Of a DNA stretch of 64,000 bases, positions 55,166 through 63,413 are shown piece after piece. Position 1 is the stretch's first letter; each line of letters opens with the position of its first letter. Position numbers and translations under genes: made by a program. The stretch is from Chitinophaga sancti. Lineage in GTDB: Bacteria > Bacteroidota > Bacteroidia > Chitinophagales > Chitinophagaceae. Under the pieces are notes generated by a model. It had not been told where the DNA came from. It worked only from the letters and a program-made list of their open reading frames with translations, and made no database searches. The DNA lies in assembly GCF_034424315.1 (NCBI RefSeq), contig NZ_CP139972.1, positions 1,178,001 to 1,242,000 on the forward strand, read 5' to 3'.

Positions 55166-56503
55166 ATGGCAGGAACTGTGCTCATAATCGACGACGAAGA
55201 AAAGTTACGCAGCCTGATGAAGCGCATCATCACCCTCGAAGGTTACAACGTCCTTGAAGCCGGTAATATCAAATCCGCGCAAAAGATCCTCGATAAAGAA
55301 GATATCGATGTCGTACTCTGCGATGTCAAACTCCCCGACGGCAGCGGGGTAGATTATTCCAAAACCATCAAGGAGAAATTTCCTTCCCTGGAAGTCATCG
55401 TTCTCACCGCCTACGGCAATATTCCCGATGGCGTGCAGGCCATCAAAAACGGGGCTTTCCATTACCTCACCAAGGGCGACGATAATAACCAGATCATCCC
55501 TTTGCTGAACCGTGCCTACGAAAAAGTACTGCTGCAAAAGCGGATCGAAAAACTCGAAAAACAGGTAGGACAGAAATACAGTTTTGAAAGCATCCTGGGC
55601 AATTCCCGCGCGATCTCTGAGGCCATTGCCCAGGCCAGCAAAGTAGCCCCCGCCGATACCACCGTACTGTTATTAGGAGAAACAGGTACCGGCAAGGAAG
55701 TTTTTGCCCAGTCCATTCATAACAGCAGCAAGCGCGCAGGCAAGCCTTTCGTAGCACTGAACTGTAGCGCGTTCAGCCGGGAGCTACTGGAAAGTGAACT
55801 ATTCGGTTACAAAGCCGGTGCCTTCACCAATGCAACACGGGATAAAAAAGGCCTGATCGAAGAAGCGAATAACGGTACCATTTTCTTAGATGAACTGGGT
55901 GAAATGCCCCTGGACCTCCAGGCGAAATTATTGCGTGTCTTAGAGACCGGCGAGTTTATTAAAGTAGGTGATACCAAACCCACCAAAGTGAACGTACGCA
56001 TCATCGCCGCAACCAACCGTGACCTGAAAGCAGAAGTGGAGAAAGGTTTATTCAGGGAAGACCTGTATTACAGGCTGAATGTATTCGCCATCACCCTGCC
56101 ACCCCTGCGGGAACGCAAAAAAGATATCCCGGCACTGGCAGAGTATTTTATCGCACTGGCCGCAAACCGCAATAACAGGAAAGCCCTGAAAATGACGACG
56201 GCGTTTGTAGAGAAACTGCAACTGCATGAATGGAAAGGGAATATCCGGGAATTGAAGAACGTGCTGGAACGCGCCGTGATACTCGCTGACGGTGATGAGC
56301 TATTGGTAGAACACCTGCCATTTGATTTGCAGATTGCAGATAAATCATCAGGGATATTGTCCGCATTTGATCTCGCCAGCGTGGAGAAATTACATATTAT
56401 AAAGGTGCTGCATCATACTAAAAACAATAAAACAGAAGCAGCGAAATTATTGAATATAGGGCTTGCGACATTGTACCGGAAAATAGAAGAGTATAAAATA
56501 TAG
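55166..56503 (+). CDS. Sigma-54-dependent response regulator (NtrC family), 445 aa
   Basis: Receiver domain 1-120 with acidic pocket D9-D10 and phosphoacceptor D53 (VVLCDVKLPDGSG). AAA+ domain from about 140: Walker A GETGTGKE near 171, the sigma-54 loop as GAFTNA (usual GAFTGA) near 219, and Walker B GTIFLDELGEM. A Fis-type HTH covers about 421-445 (NKTEAAKLLNIGLATLYRKI). It lies directly upstream of the kdp genes and of a candidate sigma-54 promoter, while no KdpE-type regulator is visible in the window. It therefore likely activates kdp when phosphorylated, perhaps by the KdpD-type kinase at the right edge. The GAFTNA variant replaces a Gly that is normally conserved. Confidence 0.93.
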   Translation: MAGTVLIIDDEEKLRSLMKRIITLEGYNVLEAGNIKSAQKILDKEDIDVVLCDVKLPDGSGVDYSKTIKEKFPSLEVIVLTAYGNIPDGVQAIKNGAFHYLTKGDDNNQIIPLLNRAYEKVLLQKRIEKLEKQVGQKYSFESILGNSRAISEAIAQASKVAPADTTVLLLGETGTGKEVFAQSIHNSSKRAGKPFVALNCSAFSRELLESELFGYKAGAFTNATRDKKGLIEEANNGTIFLDELGEMPLDLQAKLLRVLETGEFIKVGDTKPTKVNVRIIAATNRDLKAEVEKGLFREDLYYRLNVFAITLPPLRERKKDIPALAEYFIALAANRNNRKALKMTTAFVEKLQLHEWKGNIRELKNVLERAVILADGDELLVEHLPFDLQIADKSSGILSAFDLASVEKLHIIKVLHHTKNNKTEAAKLLNIGLATLYRKIEEYKI

Positions 56504-57180
56504 GGGCCTTTCGGAATGAAGTAGCGACATTATTGATTATAGACCTCGCAATACGATACCGGAAAATAGAAGAGTATATAATATAGGGGCCTTTGGGAAT
56601 GAAGCAGCGACTTATTGATTATAGACCTCGCAATACGATACCGGAAAATAGAAGAGTATATAATATAGGGGCCTTTCGGAATGAAGCAGCGACATTATTG
56701 AATATAGACCTCGCAATACGATACCGGAAAATAAAAGAGTATATAATATAAGGTTCCTTCAGAAGGATAAAACTGAAGCAGCGAAATTATTTAATACCTG
56801 CCTCGCCACACGCTATAGGCAAATAGAAGAATACAGAATACAAGGTTCCTTCAGAATAATAAAACTGAAGCGGAACATTATTAAATATATGCCCCCGCAA
56901 TACGCTACCGAAAAACAGGAAAATATAAAGTCGCGCCACAGTAATAAAACTGAAGCCGGAACATCATTTAATACCTGCCCCGCAATACCCAACCGAAAAA
57001 TAGAAGAACATAAAGTCGCTTCGCAACAATAAAACTGAAACCTGGACATCATCAAATACATGCCCCGCCACCCCCCTACCGACAAATAAAAAACTATAAA
57101 ATATAAGGCCCCCTCACAACGATAAACCCCAAGCCACAAAACCATTAACCCCCGCCCTCCCAACCCGCTACCACCCACCC
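56504..57180 (+). repeat. About eight decayed tandem copies of the regulator's HTH-coding end
   Basis: Units of 82-93 bp repeat the last 75 bp of the regulator gene plus a spacer. They start near 56517, 56600, 56682, 56774, 56866, 56951, 57035 and 57128. The first three copies keep CAATACGATACCGGAAAATA and GGGGCCTTT. The fourth still reads as protein, DKTEAAKLFNTCLATRYRQI. Later copies lose similarity step by step and drift to C-rich sequence. Nothing else is encoded here. The array fills the gap between the regulator and the kdp promoter. Confidence 0.92.
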
Positions 57181-57280
57181 CCTTCAAAATGATAAAACCC
57201 TCTCAAAATGAGAAGGTCTTATTTCCACCCCATTTTCCCATTCACCTGAAAACCAACCACTTCCCCCCTTCCCCGCCCTC

Positions 57281-57296
57281 CGGCACAACAATTGGC
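57281..57296 (+). promoter_or_regulatory. Candidate sigma-54 promoter of the kdp operon
   Basis: CGGCACAACAATTGGC against the consensus TGGCACRNNNNTTGCW. The -24 GG is present with 10 bases between it and the -12 dinucleotide, which is GG instead of GC. Transcription would start near 57307, about 19 bp before ATG 57326. The sigma-54 activator gene directly upstream makes this plausible. Confidence 0.5.
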
Positions 57297-57325
57297 CACA
57301 CTCCTTCATATAAAATTCATTTTTT

Positions 57326-57676
57326 ATGAACCAATATGAAGCCGCTGCTGAAATAGCAGATGAAATACCCTCCATTCAAAAAGAAATAGTCAAAGCACCT
57401 GTATTCGGCTCTGCCTATCTCTGCATCAAAGTATTGGCGAACTACACTCTGAAAATGATCCAGGACCACCAGATCCGTGAAGTACAACACTCCATGCGCC
57501 TGGCCGAAAAGATCTACAACAAAGGCAACCAGCTCGTAAAAACAGCCATCGAAAATGTATTCATCTACAGTTTCAGTGCCATGAAAATGGTATGCTCCCG
57601 CCAGGAATGGCAGGAAATACAAAGCAAAATGCCGGTCAACATCTTTTCTATCTACATCCAACAACTACACGCTTAA
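57326..57676 (+). CDS. Hypothetical protein at the head of the kdp operon, 116 aa
   Basis: Helical soluble protein (MNQYEAAAEIADEIPSIQKE.., ending NIFSIYIQQLHA) without recognised motif. It is the first gene behind the candidate sigma-54 promoter, and only 4 bp separate it from the next microprotein, so it is part of the kdp transcript. A regulatory or assembly role for the pump is possible. No function can be read from the sequence. Confidence 0.7.
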   Translation: MNQYEAAAEIADEIPSIQKEIVKAPVFGSAYLCIKVLANYTLKMIQDHQIREVQHSMRLAEKIYNKGNQLVKTAIENVFIYSFSAMKMVCSRQEWQEIQSKMPVNIFSIYIQQLHA

Positions 57677-57680
57677 ATAT

Positions 57681-57764
57681 ATGTTCACATTTATCTACCT
57701 GCTCATCATAGCAGCCTGCTTTTACATTTTTTATAAATCTATTGACTTCTTCGAAAACATCTAA
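57681..57764 (+). CDS. 27-aa single-span membrane microprotein in the kdp operon
   Basis: MFTFIYLLIIAACFYIFYKS plus IDFFENI, one transmembrane helix with a charged tail. It stands 4 bp after the 116-aa gene and 3 bp before kdpF. The tight packing and clean helix support a real gene. It is similar in size to KdpF but lacks its LKPEKF ending, so it may be a second small subunit of the pump. Confidence 0.6.
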   Translation: MFTFIYLLIIAACFYIFYKSIDFFENI

Positions 57765-57767
57765 GCC

Positions 57768-57848
57768 ATGATGACATTACTCCTGATCATATCCATCCTC
57801 GTATTCATCTACCTGGTGTATGTGCTCCTAAAACCTGAAAAATTCTGA
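57768..57848 (+). CDS. kdpF: KdpF, small stabilising subunit of the K+ pump, 26 aa
   Basis: MMTLLLIISILVFIYLVYVL ending LKPEKF is a typical KdpF: one helix followed by a short LxPEkF-type tail. KdpF stabilises the KdpABC complex in the inner membrane. It lies 11 bp before kdpA, the normal place. Confidence 0.85.
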   Translation: MMTLLLIISILVFIYLVYVLLKPEKF

Positions 57849-57859
57849 TCTCTTAAATT

Positions 57860-59539
57860 ATGAACAGCGAAATCACAGGTGTCTTAGTCACCTTCTTCAT
57901 TACCTTACTGATTGCTTTCCCCCTCGGAAAGTACATCGCCAAAGTATTCGCCGGCACACCTACCTTTACCGACTTCCTGCATCCCTTTGAACGATTCCTC
58001 TACCGCATCTGCGGCATCGATCCCAATAAGGAAATGAACTGGAAACAACACATGGTGGCCTTACTGACCATCAACATGGTCTGGGTCCTTTACGCCTTCT
58101 TCGTCCTCCTGTTCCAGTCACACCTTCCCCTCAACCCGGACGGTAACGGGAACATGACGCCGGACCTGGCTTTCAATACCAGTATCAGTTTCCTCGTAAA
58201 CTGTAACCTGCAACACTACTCCGGCGAATCCGGACTCACCTACCTCACCCAGCTGCTGGTGATCACTTTCTTACAATTCGTATCCGCAGCAACAGGTGTG
58301 GCAGCAGTAGCGGTGCTTTTTAAGGCGTTTGCGGGCAAAACGACTGAAAAGCTAGGTAACTTCTTCGTTTTCTTTATTAAGACGATTACGCGCCTCTTAT
58401 TGCCCCTGTCTGTGATCATGGCGATCATCCTGGCCTTTAGTGGTACCCCCGCCTCCTTCGATGGCAAGGATACCATTACCACCCTGCAGGGCGATACCGT
58501 ACAGGTATCCCGTGGCCCCGCAGCGGCCATGATCGCCATCAAACACCTGGGTACAAACGGTGGCGGCTGGTTCGGGGCTAACTCCACCCACCCGCTGGAA
58601 AATCCCTCCTACTTTACCAATATGCTCGAAGCCATTGCTCAATGTATCCTTCCAATGGCACTGGTCTTTGCCTTCGGCTTCTTCATCAACCGTAAAAAAC
58701 TGGGCTATGCCATCTTCGGTGTCATGACCATCGGGATGCTCACTTTGATGATCCCGAATATGCTGTCCGAACTCGGCGGCAACCCCGTACTTGCAAAGAT
58801 CGGTTTGCATGATCACAGCGCGATGGAAGGAAAAGAAGTACGTATAGGTGTAGCCGCTTCGGCGTACTGGCAGGTGATGACGACCATCATCTCTACCGGT
58901 TCGGTGAACTCCATGCACGATAGTGCTATGCCGCTCTCCGGTGCCATGCAATTACTCGGTATGATGGTGAACTGCTTCTATGGTGGTAAAGGTGTCGGCC
59001 TGCTGAACTACTTTATCTTCCTCATCATCGCCGTGTTTATATCCGGCCTGATGGTGGGCCGTACGCCGGAGTTCATGGGGCGCAAAGTAGAGGCGAAAGA
59101 AATGAAGATCGCCGCCATTATCGCGCTGTTCCATCCCTTCCTGATATTGGTAGGTACGGCCATTGCAGCTTACCATCCGGACGCCGCCTGGCTCAATAAT
59201 CCCGGTCACCACGGGTTTTCAGAGATGCTGTATGAATATACGTCCTCCTCTGCAAACAATGGTTCCGGTTTCGAGGGACTGGCTGATAACAACATCTTCT
59301 GGAATATCAGCACAGGCCTGGTGATGCTCTTAGGCAGGTTCCTGCCCATCATTGGCCCGGTAGCAATCGCGGGTATCCTGGCGAATAAAAAGTATACGCC
59401 GGAATCTGCAGGTACGCTGCAAACGGACAACGCTACTTTTGGTATCATGACCTATGCCGTCATTATGATCGTAGCTGCACTGGCCTTCTTCCCGGCTTTG
59501 ACACTGGGACCTGTGGCCGAATTCTTTCAAATCTACTAA
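57860..59539 (+). CDS. kdpA: KdpA, potassium-binding and translocating subunit, 559 aa
   Basis: Ten or so transmembrane helices of the superfamily of K+ transporters, with the four selectivity-filter regions, for example SFLVNCNLQHYSGE and KHLGTNGGGWFGANSTHPLE. The length is usual for the family. KdpA takes up K+ from the periplasm and passes it on to KdpB. It is encoded in an uninterrupted kdpFABC order with 12 bp to kdpB. Confidence 0.97.
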   Translation: MNSEITGVLVTFFITLLIAFPLGKYIAKVFAGTPTFTDFLHPFERFLYRICGIDPNKEMNWKQHMVALLTINMVWVLYAFFVLLFQSHLPLNPDGNGNMTPDLAFNTSISFLVNCNLQHYSGESGLTYLTQLLVITFLQFVSAATGVAAVAVLFKAFAGKTTEKLGNFFVFFIKTITRLLLPLSVIMAIILAFSGTPASFDGKDTITTLQGDTVQVSRGPAAAMIAIKHLGTNGGGWFGANSTHPLENPSYFTNMLEAIAQCILPMALVFAFGFFINRKKLGYAIFGVMTIGMLTLMIPNMLSELGGNPVLAKIGLHDHSAMEGKEVRIGVAASAYWQVMTTIISTGSVNSMHDSAMPLSGAMQLLGMMVNCFYGGKGVGLLNYFIFLIIAVFISGLMVGRTPEFMGRKVEAKEMKIAAIIALFHPFLILVGTAIAAYHPDAAWLNNPGHHGFSEMLYEYTSSSANNGSGFEGLADNNIFWNISTGLVMLLGRFLPIIGPVAIAGILANKKYTPESAGTLQTDNATFGIMTYAVIMIVAALAFFPALTLGPVAEFFQIY

Positions 59540-59551
59540 TCGTTAATTGTC

Positions 59552-61597
59552 ATGTCCAACAATAAATTATTCGAACCTTCACTGGTAGCCGGCGCTTTGA
59601 AACAGGCGTTCATCAAGCTCTCCCCGAAGAGCATGTTCCGCAACCCGGTCATGTTTACGGTAGAGATAGGTACGGCTATTATGCTGATCGTGACCGCCTA
59701 TACGTATTTCACAAAGGATGCCTCCCAGGGTGCGCCCGGGTATAACCTGTCGGTCTTTATCATCCTGTTGTTAACCTTACTCTTTGCCAACTTTGCAGAG
59801 GCCATTGCCGAAGCAAGAGGGAAAGCACAAGCCGAAAGTCTGCGTAAGACAAGAGAAGAAACCCCGGCTAAAAAAATCCTGGCCGTTGGGGAGATCTTTA
59901 TGGATGAAATGAAAATCGTTCCTTCGTCACAGTTACGCAAAGGGGACATCTTCATTTGCGAAGCCGGTGATATGATTCCCATGGATGGTGAAATCATACA
60001 GGGCCTTGCTACCATCGATGAATCTGCCATTACAGGGGAATCTGCCCCGGTGATCCGCGAAGCAGGTGGCGATAAGAGCTCTGTAACCGGCGGTACGAAA
60101 GTGCTGAGTGATAAAATTAAAGTGAGGGTGACCACCGATCCCGGGGAGAGTTTCCTGGATAAAATGATCGCACTGGTAGAAGGGGCAAGTCGGCAGAAAA
60201 CGCCGAACGAAATTGCGCTGACGATATTACTGGCAAGTTTTACGCTGGTTTTCATTATTGTATGTGTGACACTGAAACCTTTTGGTGATTTCTCACATAC
60301 CCCTATTACGATCGCAGCATTTGTATCACTATTTGTCTGTTTGATCCCTACTACGATCGGTGGTTTGCTGAGTGCGATCGGGATTGCCGGCATGGACCGT
60401 GCGCTGCGGGCGAATGTGATCACCAAGAGTGGAAAGGCCGTGGAAACCGCTGGTGACCTGGATACGCTGCTGCTGGATAAAACAGGTACCATCACGATCG
60501 GGAACAGGAAGGCTACGCATTTCTGGCAGGCGGACAACATTGGTAAAAAAGAATTCTTTGAAGCCTGTACCCTGGCTTCCCTGGCAGATGAAACCCCTGA
60601 GGGTAAATCGATCATCGAATTAGCAGCGGAGAAGGGCATTAAAACCAGTACTTTAAATGCAAACGGCGCAGCGTTTATTCCCTTTACAGCAGAGACTCGT
60701 TGCAGTGGTGTGAATGTGGGCGGATTGCGGATTCGCAAAGGTGCTTATGATTCCATCAGGAATATCGTGCTTCGTTCCGGCAATGCATTTCCGGCAGAAA
60801 CGGAGGAGAAAGTGAAAGAGATTTCTTCTAATGGCGGTACGCCGCTGGTGGTGAGTCAGAACGAGCTGGTAATGGGTGTGATAGAATTGCAGGACATCAT
60901 CAAACCCGGTATCCGTGAGCGTTTCGAACGTTTGCGCCGCATGGGTGTGAAGACCGTGATGGTGACAGGTGACAACCCGCTGACCGCGAAGTTCATTGCA
61001 GAAAAAGCCGGTGTGGACGATTTTATTGCAGAGGCAAAGCCGGAGGATAAGATGATCTACATTCGCCGGGAACAGGAAGGTGGTAAACTGGTGGCGATGA
61101 TGGGTGATGGTACGAATGATGCGCCGGCACTGGCACAGGCAGATGTGGGAGTGGCGATGAACAGCGGTACACAGGCAGCGAAGGAAGCCGGGAATATGGT
61201 GGACCTCGATAACGATCCAACCAAACTGATTGAGATCGTAGAGATCGGTAAACAGTTGCTCATGACCCGTGGTACGCTGACCACCTTCTCCATTGCGAAT
61301 GATGTGGCGAAGTATTTCGCGATCGTTCCGGCCTTGTTTATGACAGCTATCCCGGCACTGCAGGCGCTGAATATTATGCACCTGAAAAGTCCGGAGAGTG
61401 CGATCCTCTCTGCCGTTATCTTCAACGCGATTATTATACCCGCATTGATTCCGCTGGCGCTGAAAGGGGTGTCTTATAAGCCGATAGGCGCGAGTGCACT
61501 GTTGCGCAGGAACCTGCTTATTTACGGACTGGGGGGTGTGATCATTCCTTTCATCGGGATCAAACTGATTGATTTATTCTTATCCTTCATCATGTAA
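59552..61597 (+). CDS. kdpB: KdpB, P-type ATPase subunit of the K+ pump, 681 aa
   Basis: A P-type ATPase with actuator motif TGES (in [15 protein letters not shown]), phosphorylation site DKTGT with D at about residue 309, the KdpB-type nucleotide-binding domain, and the hinge [20 protein letters not shown] and [23 protein letters not shown] hydrolysis drives K+ entry via KdpA. Full length, no missing motifs. It is followed by kdpC after 14 bp. Confidence 0.98.
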   Translation: MSNNKLFEPSLVAGALKQAFIKLSPKSMFRNPVMFTVEIGTAIMLIVTAYTYFTKDASQGAPGYNLSVFIILLLTLLFANFAEAIAEARGKAQAESLRKTREETPAKKILAVGEIFMDEMKIVPSSQLRKGDIFICEAGDMIPMDGEIIQGLATIDESAITGESAPVIREAGGDKSSVTGGTKVLSDKIKVRVTTDPGESFLDKMIALVEGASRQKTPNEIALTILLASFTLVFIIVCVTLKPFGDFSHTPITIAAFVSLFVCLIPTTIGGLLSAIGIAGMDRALRANVITKSGKAVETAGDLDTLLLDKTGTITIGNRKATHFWQADNIGKKEFFEACTLASLADETPEGKSIIELAAEKGIKTSTLNANGAAFIPFTAETRCSGVNVGGLRIRKGAYDSIRNIVLRSGNAFPAETEEKVKEISSNGGTPLVVSQNELVMGVIELQDIIKPGIRERFERLRRMGVKTVMVTGDNPLTAKFIAEKAGVDDFIAEAKPEDKMIYIRREQEGGKLVAMMGDGTNDAPALAQADVGVAMNSGTQAAKEAGNMVDLDNDPTKLIEIVEIGKQLLMTRGTLTTFSIANDVAKYFAIVPALFMTAIPALQALNIMHLKSPESAILSAVIFNAIIIPALIPLALKGVSYKPIGASALLRRNLLIYGLGGVIIPFIGIKLIDLFLSFIM

Positions 61598-61611
61598 TTA
61601 TTCAATTAAGT

Positions 61612-62166
61612 ATGAAAAAATATCTTTTGCCATCTATAAAACTCACATTGATTTTAATATTGCTTTTAGGCGTAGCATATCCATTGCTGATAGCGGGTGT
61701 GGCGCATTTTGCGAGAGGCGCGGGGAAAGGGCGTGTGGTCCTTTCCAATGGTAAAGTGGTGGGCTATGAAAATGTGGGACAGAAATTTACCTCAGATAAA
61801 TATTTCCAGGGCCGGCCATCAGCGGTAGATTACAATGCGGCAGGTTCCGGGGGTTCTAATAAGGCGGTGAGTAACCCTGATTATCTGAAAACAGTGCAGG
61901 AGCGGATCGATACCTTCCTGGCACACAACCCGGGTACTGTGGCTGCGGATATTCCAAGTGAACTGGTAACGGCTTCCGGTAGCGGGTTGGACCCTGACAT
62001 CTCTCCTGCTGCGGCAGAGATCCAGGTAATAAGAGTAGCGGCTGTACGCCACCTGGATGTTGGTGGCCTGCGCAAACTGATTGCTGACCATACGGATAAA
62101 TCGTGGTTAGGCCCGGATAAAATTAATGTATTAAAACTCAATATCGCGCTGGACGCGTTAAAATAA
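61612..62166 (+). CDS. kdpC: KdpC, accessory subunit of the K+ pump, 184 aa
   Basis: One N-terminal transmembrane helix (LILILLLGVAYPLLIAGVAH) followed by a periplasmic domain with the family motifs KYFQGRPSAVDYN, AAGSGGSNKAVSNPDY and SGLDPDISPAAAEIQ. It stabilises the complex and supports K+ affinity. Normal length. The GNAT gene follows 8 bp downstream. Confidence 0.97.
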   Translation: MKKYLLPSIKLTLILILLLGVAYPLLIAGVAHFARGAGKGRVVLSNGKVVGYENVGQKFTSDKYFQGRPSAVDYNAAGSGGSNKAVSNPDYLKTVQERIDTFLAHNPGTVAADIPSELVTASGSGLDPDISPAAAEIQVIRVAAVRHLDVGGLRKLIADHTDKSWLGPDKINVLKLNIALDALK

Positions 62167-62174
62167 ATAGCACA

Positions 62175-62711
62175 ATGGAACACGAGCGAGTAATAGTGAG
62201 TCATGCTGAGGAACAATATGCTGGCGTGATGGGTGATGAGAGGGAGGCTGCTGCGAAGGCGGGAGGCATGGGGAAAATGGAACATGAGCGAATAATCGTG
62301 AGTCTTGCTGAGGAACAACATGCTACTGTGGTTAAGGATGAGAGGGAGGCTGCTGCGAAAGTGAGGGGAATGGGAAAAATAGGAGATGAGCGAATAATTG
62401 TGAGTCTTGCAGATGTACAACATGCTGCTGTGGTTAGGGATGAGAGAGAGACTGCTGCGAAAGTGAAGGGTACGGGGATTGGGAAAACGGAACACGAGCG
62501 AGTAATAGTGAGTCATGCTGATGTACAATATCCTGCTGTGGTTAGGGGTGAGAGGGAGACTGCTGCGAAAGTGAACGGAATAGGGATTAGGAAATTAGAA
62601 CACGAGCGAATCATCGTTAGAAAAGCGTGTCCTGCTGACATACAATATGCTGCGGTGATCAGGGATGAGATGGAGGCTTCTGCGAAAGCGAGAGGTACGG
62701 GGATTGGGAAA
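62175..62711 (+). repeat. Five tandem 102-117 bp repeats of a gene head
   Basis: Units at 62175-62276, 62277-62378, 62379-62486, 62487-62594 and 62595-62711. The last is the native-looking one. Units 1-4 share a deletion of a few codons (RKACPAD is reduced to one or two residues), so they go back to one derived copy. All units remain in one frame. Confidence 0.92.
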
Positions 62712-63188
62712 AGACCTATATCCGCGATCATAGACAAGATCAGGCAGGGAAAGGCGGTGATTGCATTAACAGCGGAAAAGGTGTGGGTAGGATTTTCATA
62801 TGTGGAGATCTGGGGGCATGGTGAGTATGTGTCAAATTCAGGCTTGATCGTAAACCCTGTATTCAGGAATATGGGGGTGGCGTCTAGGATTAAGAAAAGG
62901 ATCTTCCGGTTGTCGAGGGAATTGTACCCGGCGGCGAAGGTGTTTAGTATTACGAGTGGACTGGCGATTATGAAGATGAATACGAAGCTGGGTTTTGAGC
63001 CGGTGACATTTAGTGAGATTACGCGGGATGAGGGATTCTGGGCAGGGTGTAAAGCTTGTGTGAATTATGATATTTTAGAGAAGAAAGCGTTTAAGCAATG
63101 TATATGTACGGCGATGTTGTATTCGCCGGAGGAACATGGAGTGCGGCAGGTGGGTGTGCATTTGCAGAAAAGTGAAGTGTTAATGTAA
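62175..63188 (+). CDS. GNAT acetyltransferase with five tandem copies of its own N-terminus, 337 aa
   Basis: From about residue 141 on the protein is a normal GNAT of the kind often seen near arginine genes in Bacteroidota: DEMEASAKARGTGIGKRPIS, GKAVIALTAEKVWVGFSYVE, acetyl-CoA loop RNMGVASRIKKRIF, FEPVTFSEITRDEGFWAGCK, and C-terminal Cys (CKACVNYD, CICTAML). Before it stand four more copies of the first 34-36 residues (MEHERVIVSHAEEQYAGVMG.., and so on), so the reading frame is extended by 140 residues. The native start probably corresponds to codon LEHERIIVRKACPADIQ at 62595, which has no ATG now. The substrate is not known. It is 8 bp behind kdpC, an unusual place for this family. Confidence 0.85.
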   Translation: MEHERVIVSHAEEQYAGVMGDEREAAAKAGGMGKMEHERIIVSLAEEQHATVVKDEREAAAKVRGMGKIGDERIIVSLADVQHAAVVRDERETAAKVKGTGIGKTEHERVIVSHADVQYPAVVRGERETAAKVNGIGIRKLEHERIIVRKACPADIQYAAVIRDEMEASAKARGTGIGKRPISAIIDKIRQGKAVIALTAEKVWVGFSYVEIWGHGEYVSNSGLIVNPVFRNMGVASRIKKRIFRLSRELYPAAKVFSITSGLAIMKMNTKLGFEPVTFSEITRDEGFWAGCKACVNYDILEKKAFKQCICTAMLYSPEEHGVRQVGVHLQKSEVLM

Positions 63189-63255
63189 AGGATATGTGCC
63201 AGGAATTTAAGGCAGGTGTGCATTTGGAGAAAAGTGAGGTATTAACGTAAAGCCG
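63135..63255 (+). repeat. Duplicated 3' end of the GNAT gene
   Basis: GTGTGCATTTGCAGAAAAGT (63155 on) with AAGTGTTAATGTAAAG is repeated about 57 bp later as GTGTGCATTTGGAGAAAAGT with GAGGTATTAACGTAAAG. The second copy lies after the stop codon at 63186-63188. Confidence 0.85.
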
Positions 63256-63345
63256 CTGCAGGATCAATTTCGCATCACGCAGGCTATTCACTGCCGCTGT
63301 CCAAAACCCACCCACATCCTTTCAACCGGCCGCAGGCCACTCCCT

Positions 63346-63388
63346 CGAAAGTTTTTGTTTTTGCCGAAGGTAAAAGCAAAAACTTTCG
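63346..63388. terminator. Hairpin between the GNAT gene and kdpD
   Basis: CGAAAGTTTTTGTTTTT pairs with AAAAGCAAAAACTTTCG around a loop of nine bases, with one mismatch. The AT-rich stem lacks a clear GC clamp, so it may be a weak terminator or a processing site that separates pump and sensor expression. Confidence 0.55.
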
Positions 63389-63413
63389 CCCTATTAATTA
63401 AAGTCTTGCATTC

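Noticed and set aside
56813..57187. 124-codon minus-strand frame over the decayed tandem array
   Set aside because: It is the antisense of drifting repeats, Cys/Gly-rich without family, and begins inside the C-rich end of the array.
59698..60738. 346-codon minus-strand frame in kdpB
   Set aside because: The plus strand encodes unmistakable KdpB motifs. The antisense frame is a composition effect.
62175..62711. Separate small genes for each repeat unit
   Set aside because: No ribosome binding sites or stops separate the units, and only the first two have ATG. They form one continuous frame with the GNAT domain.
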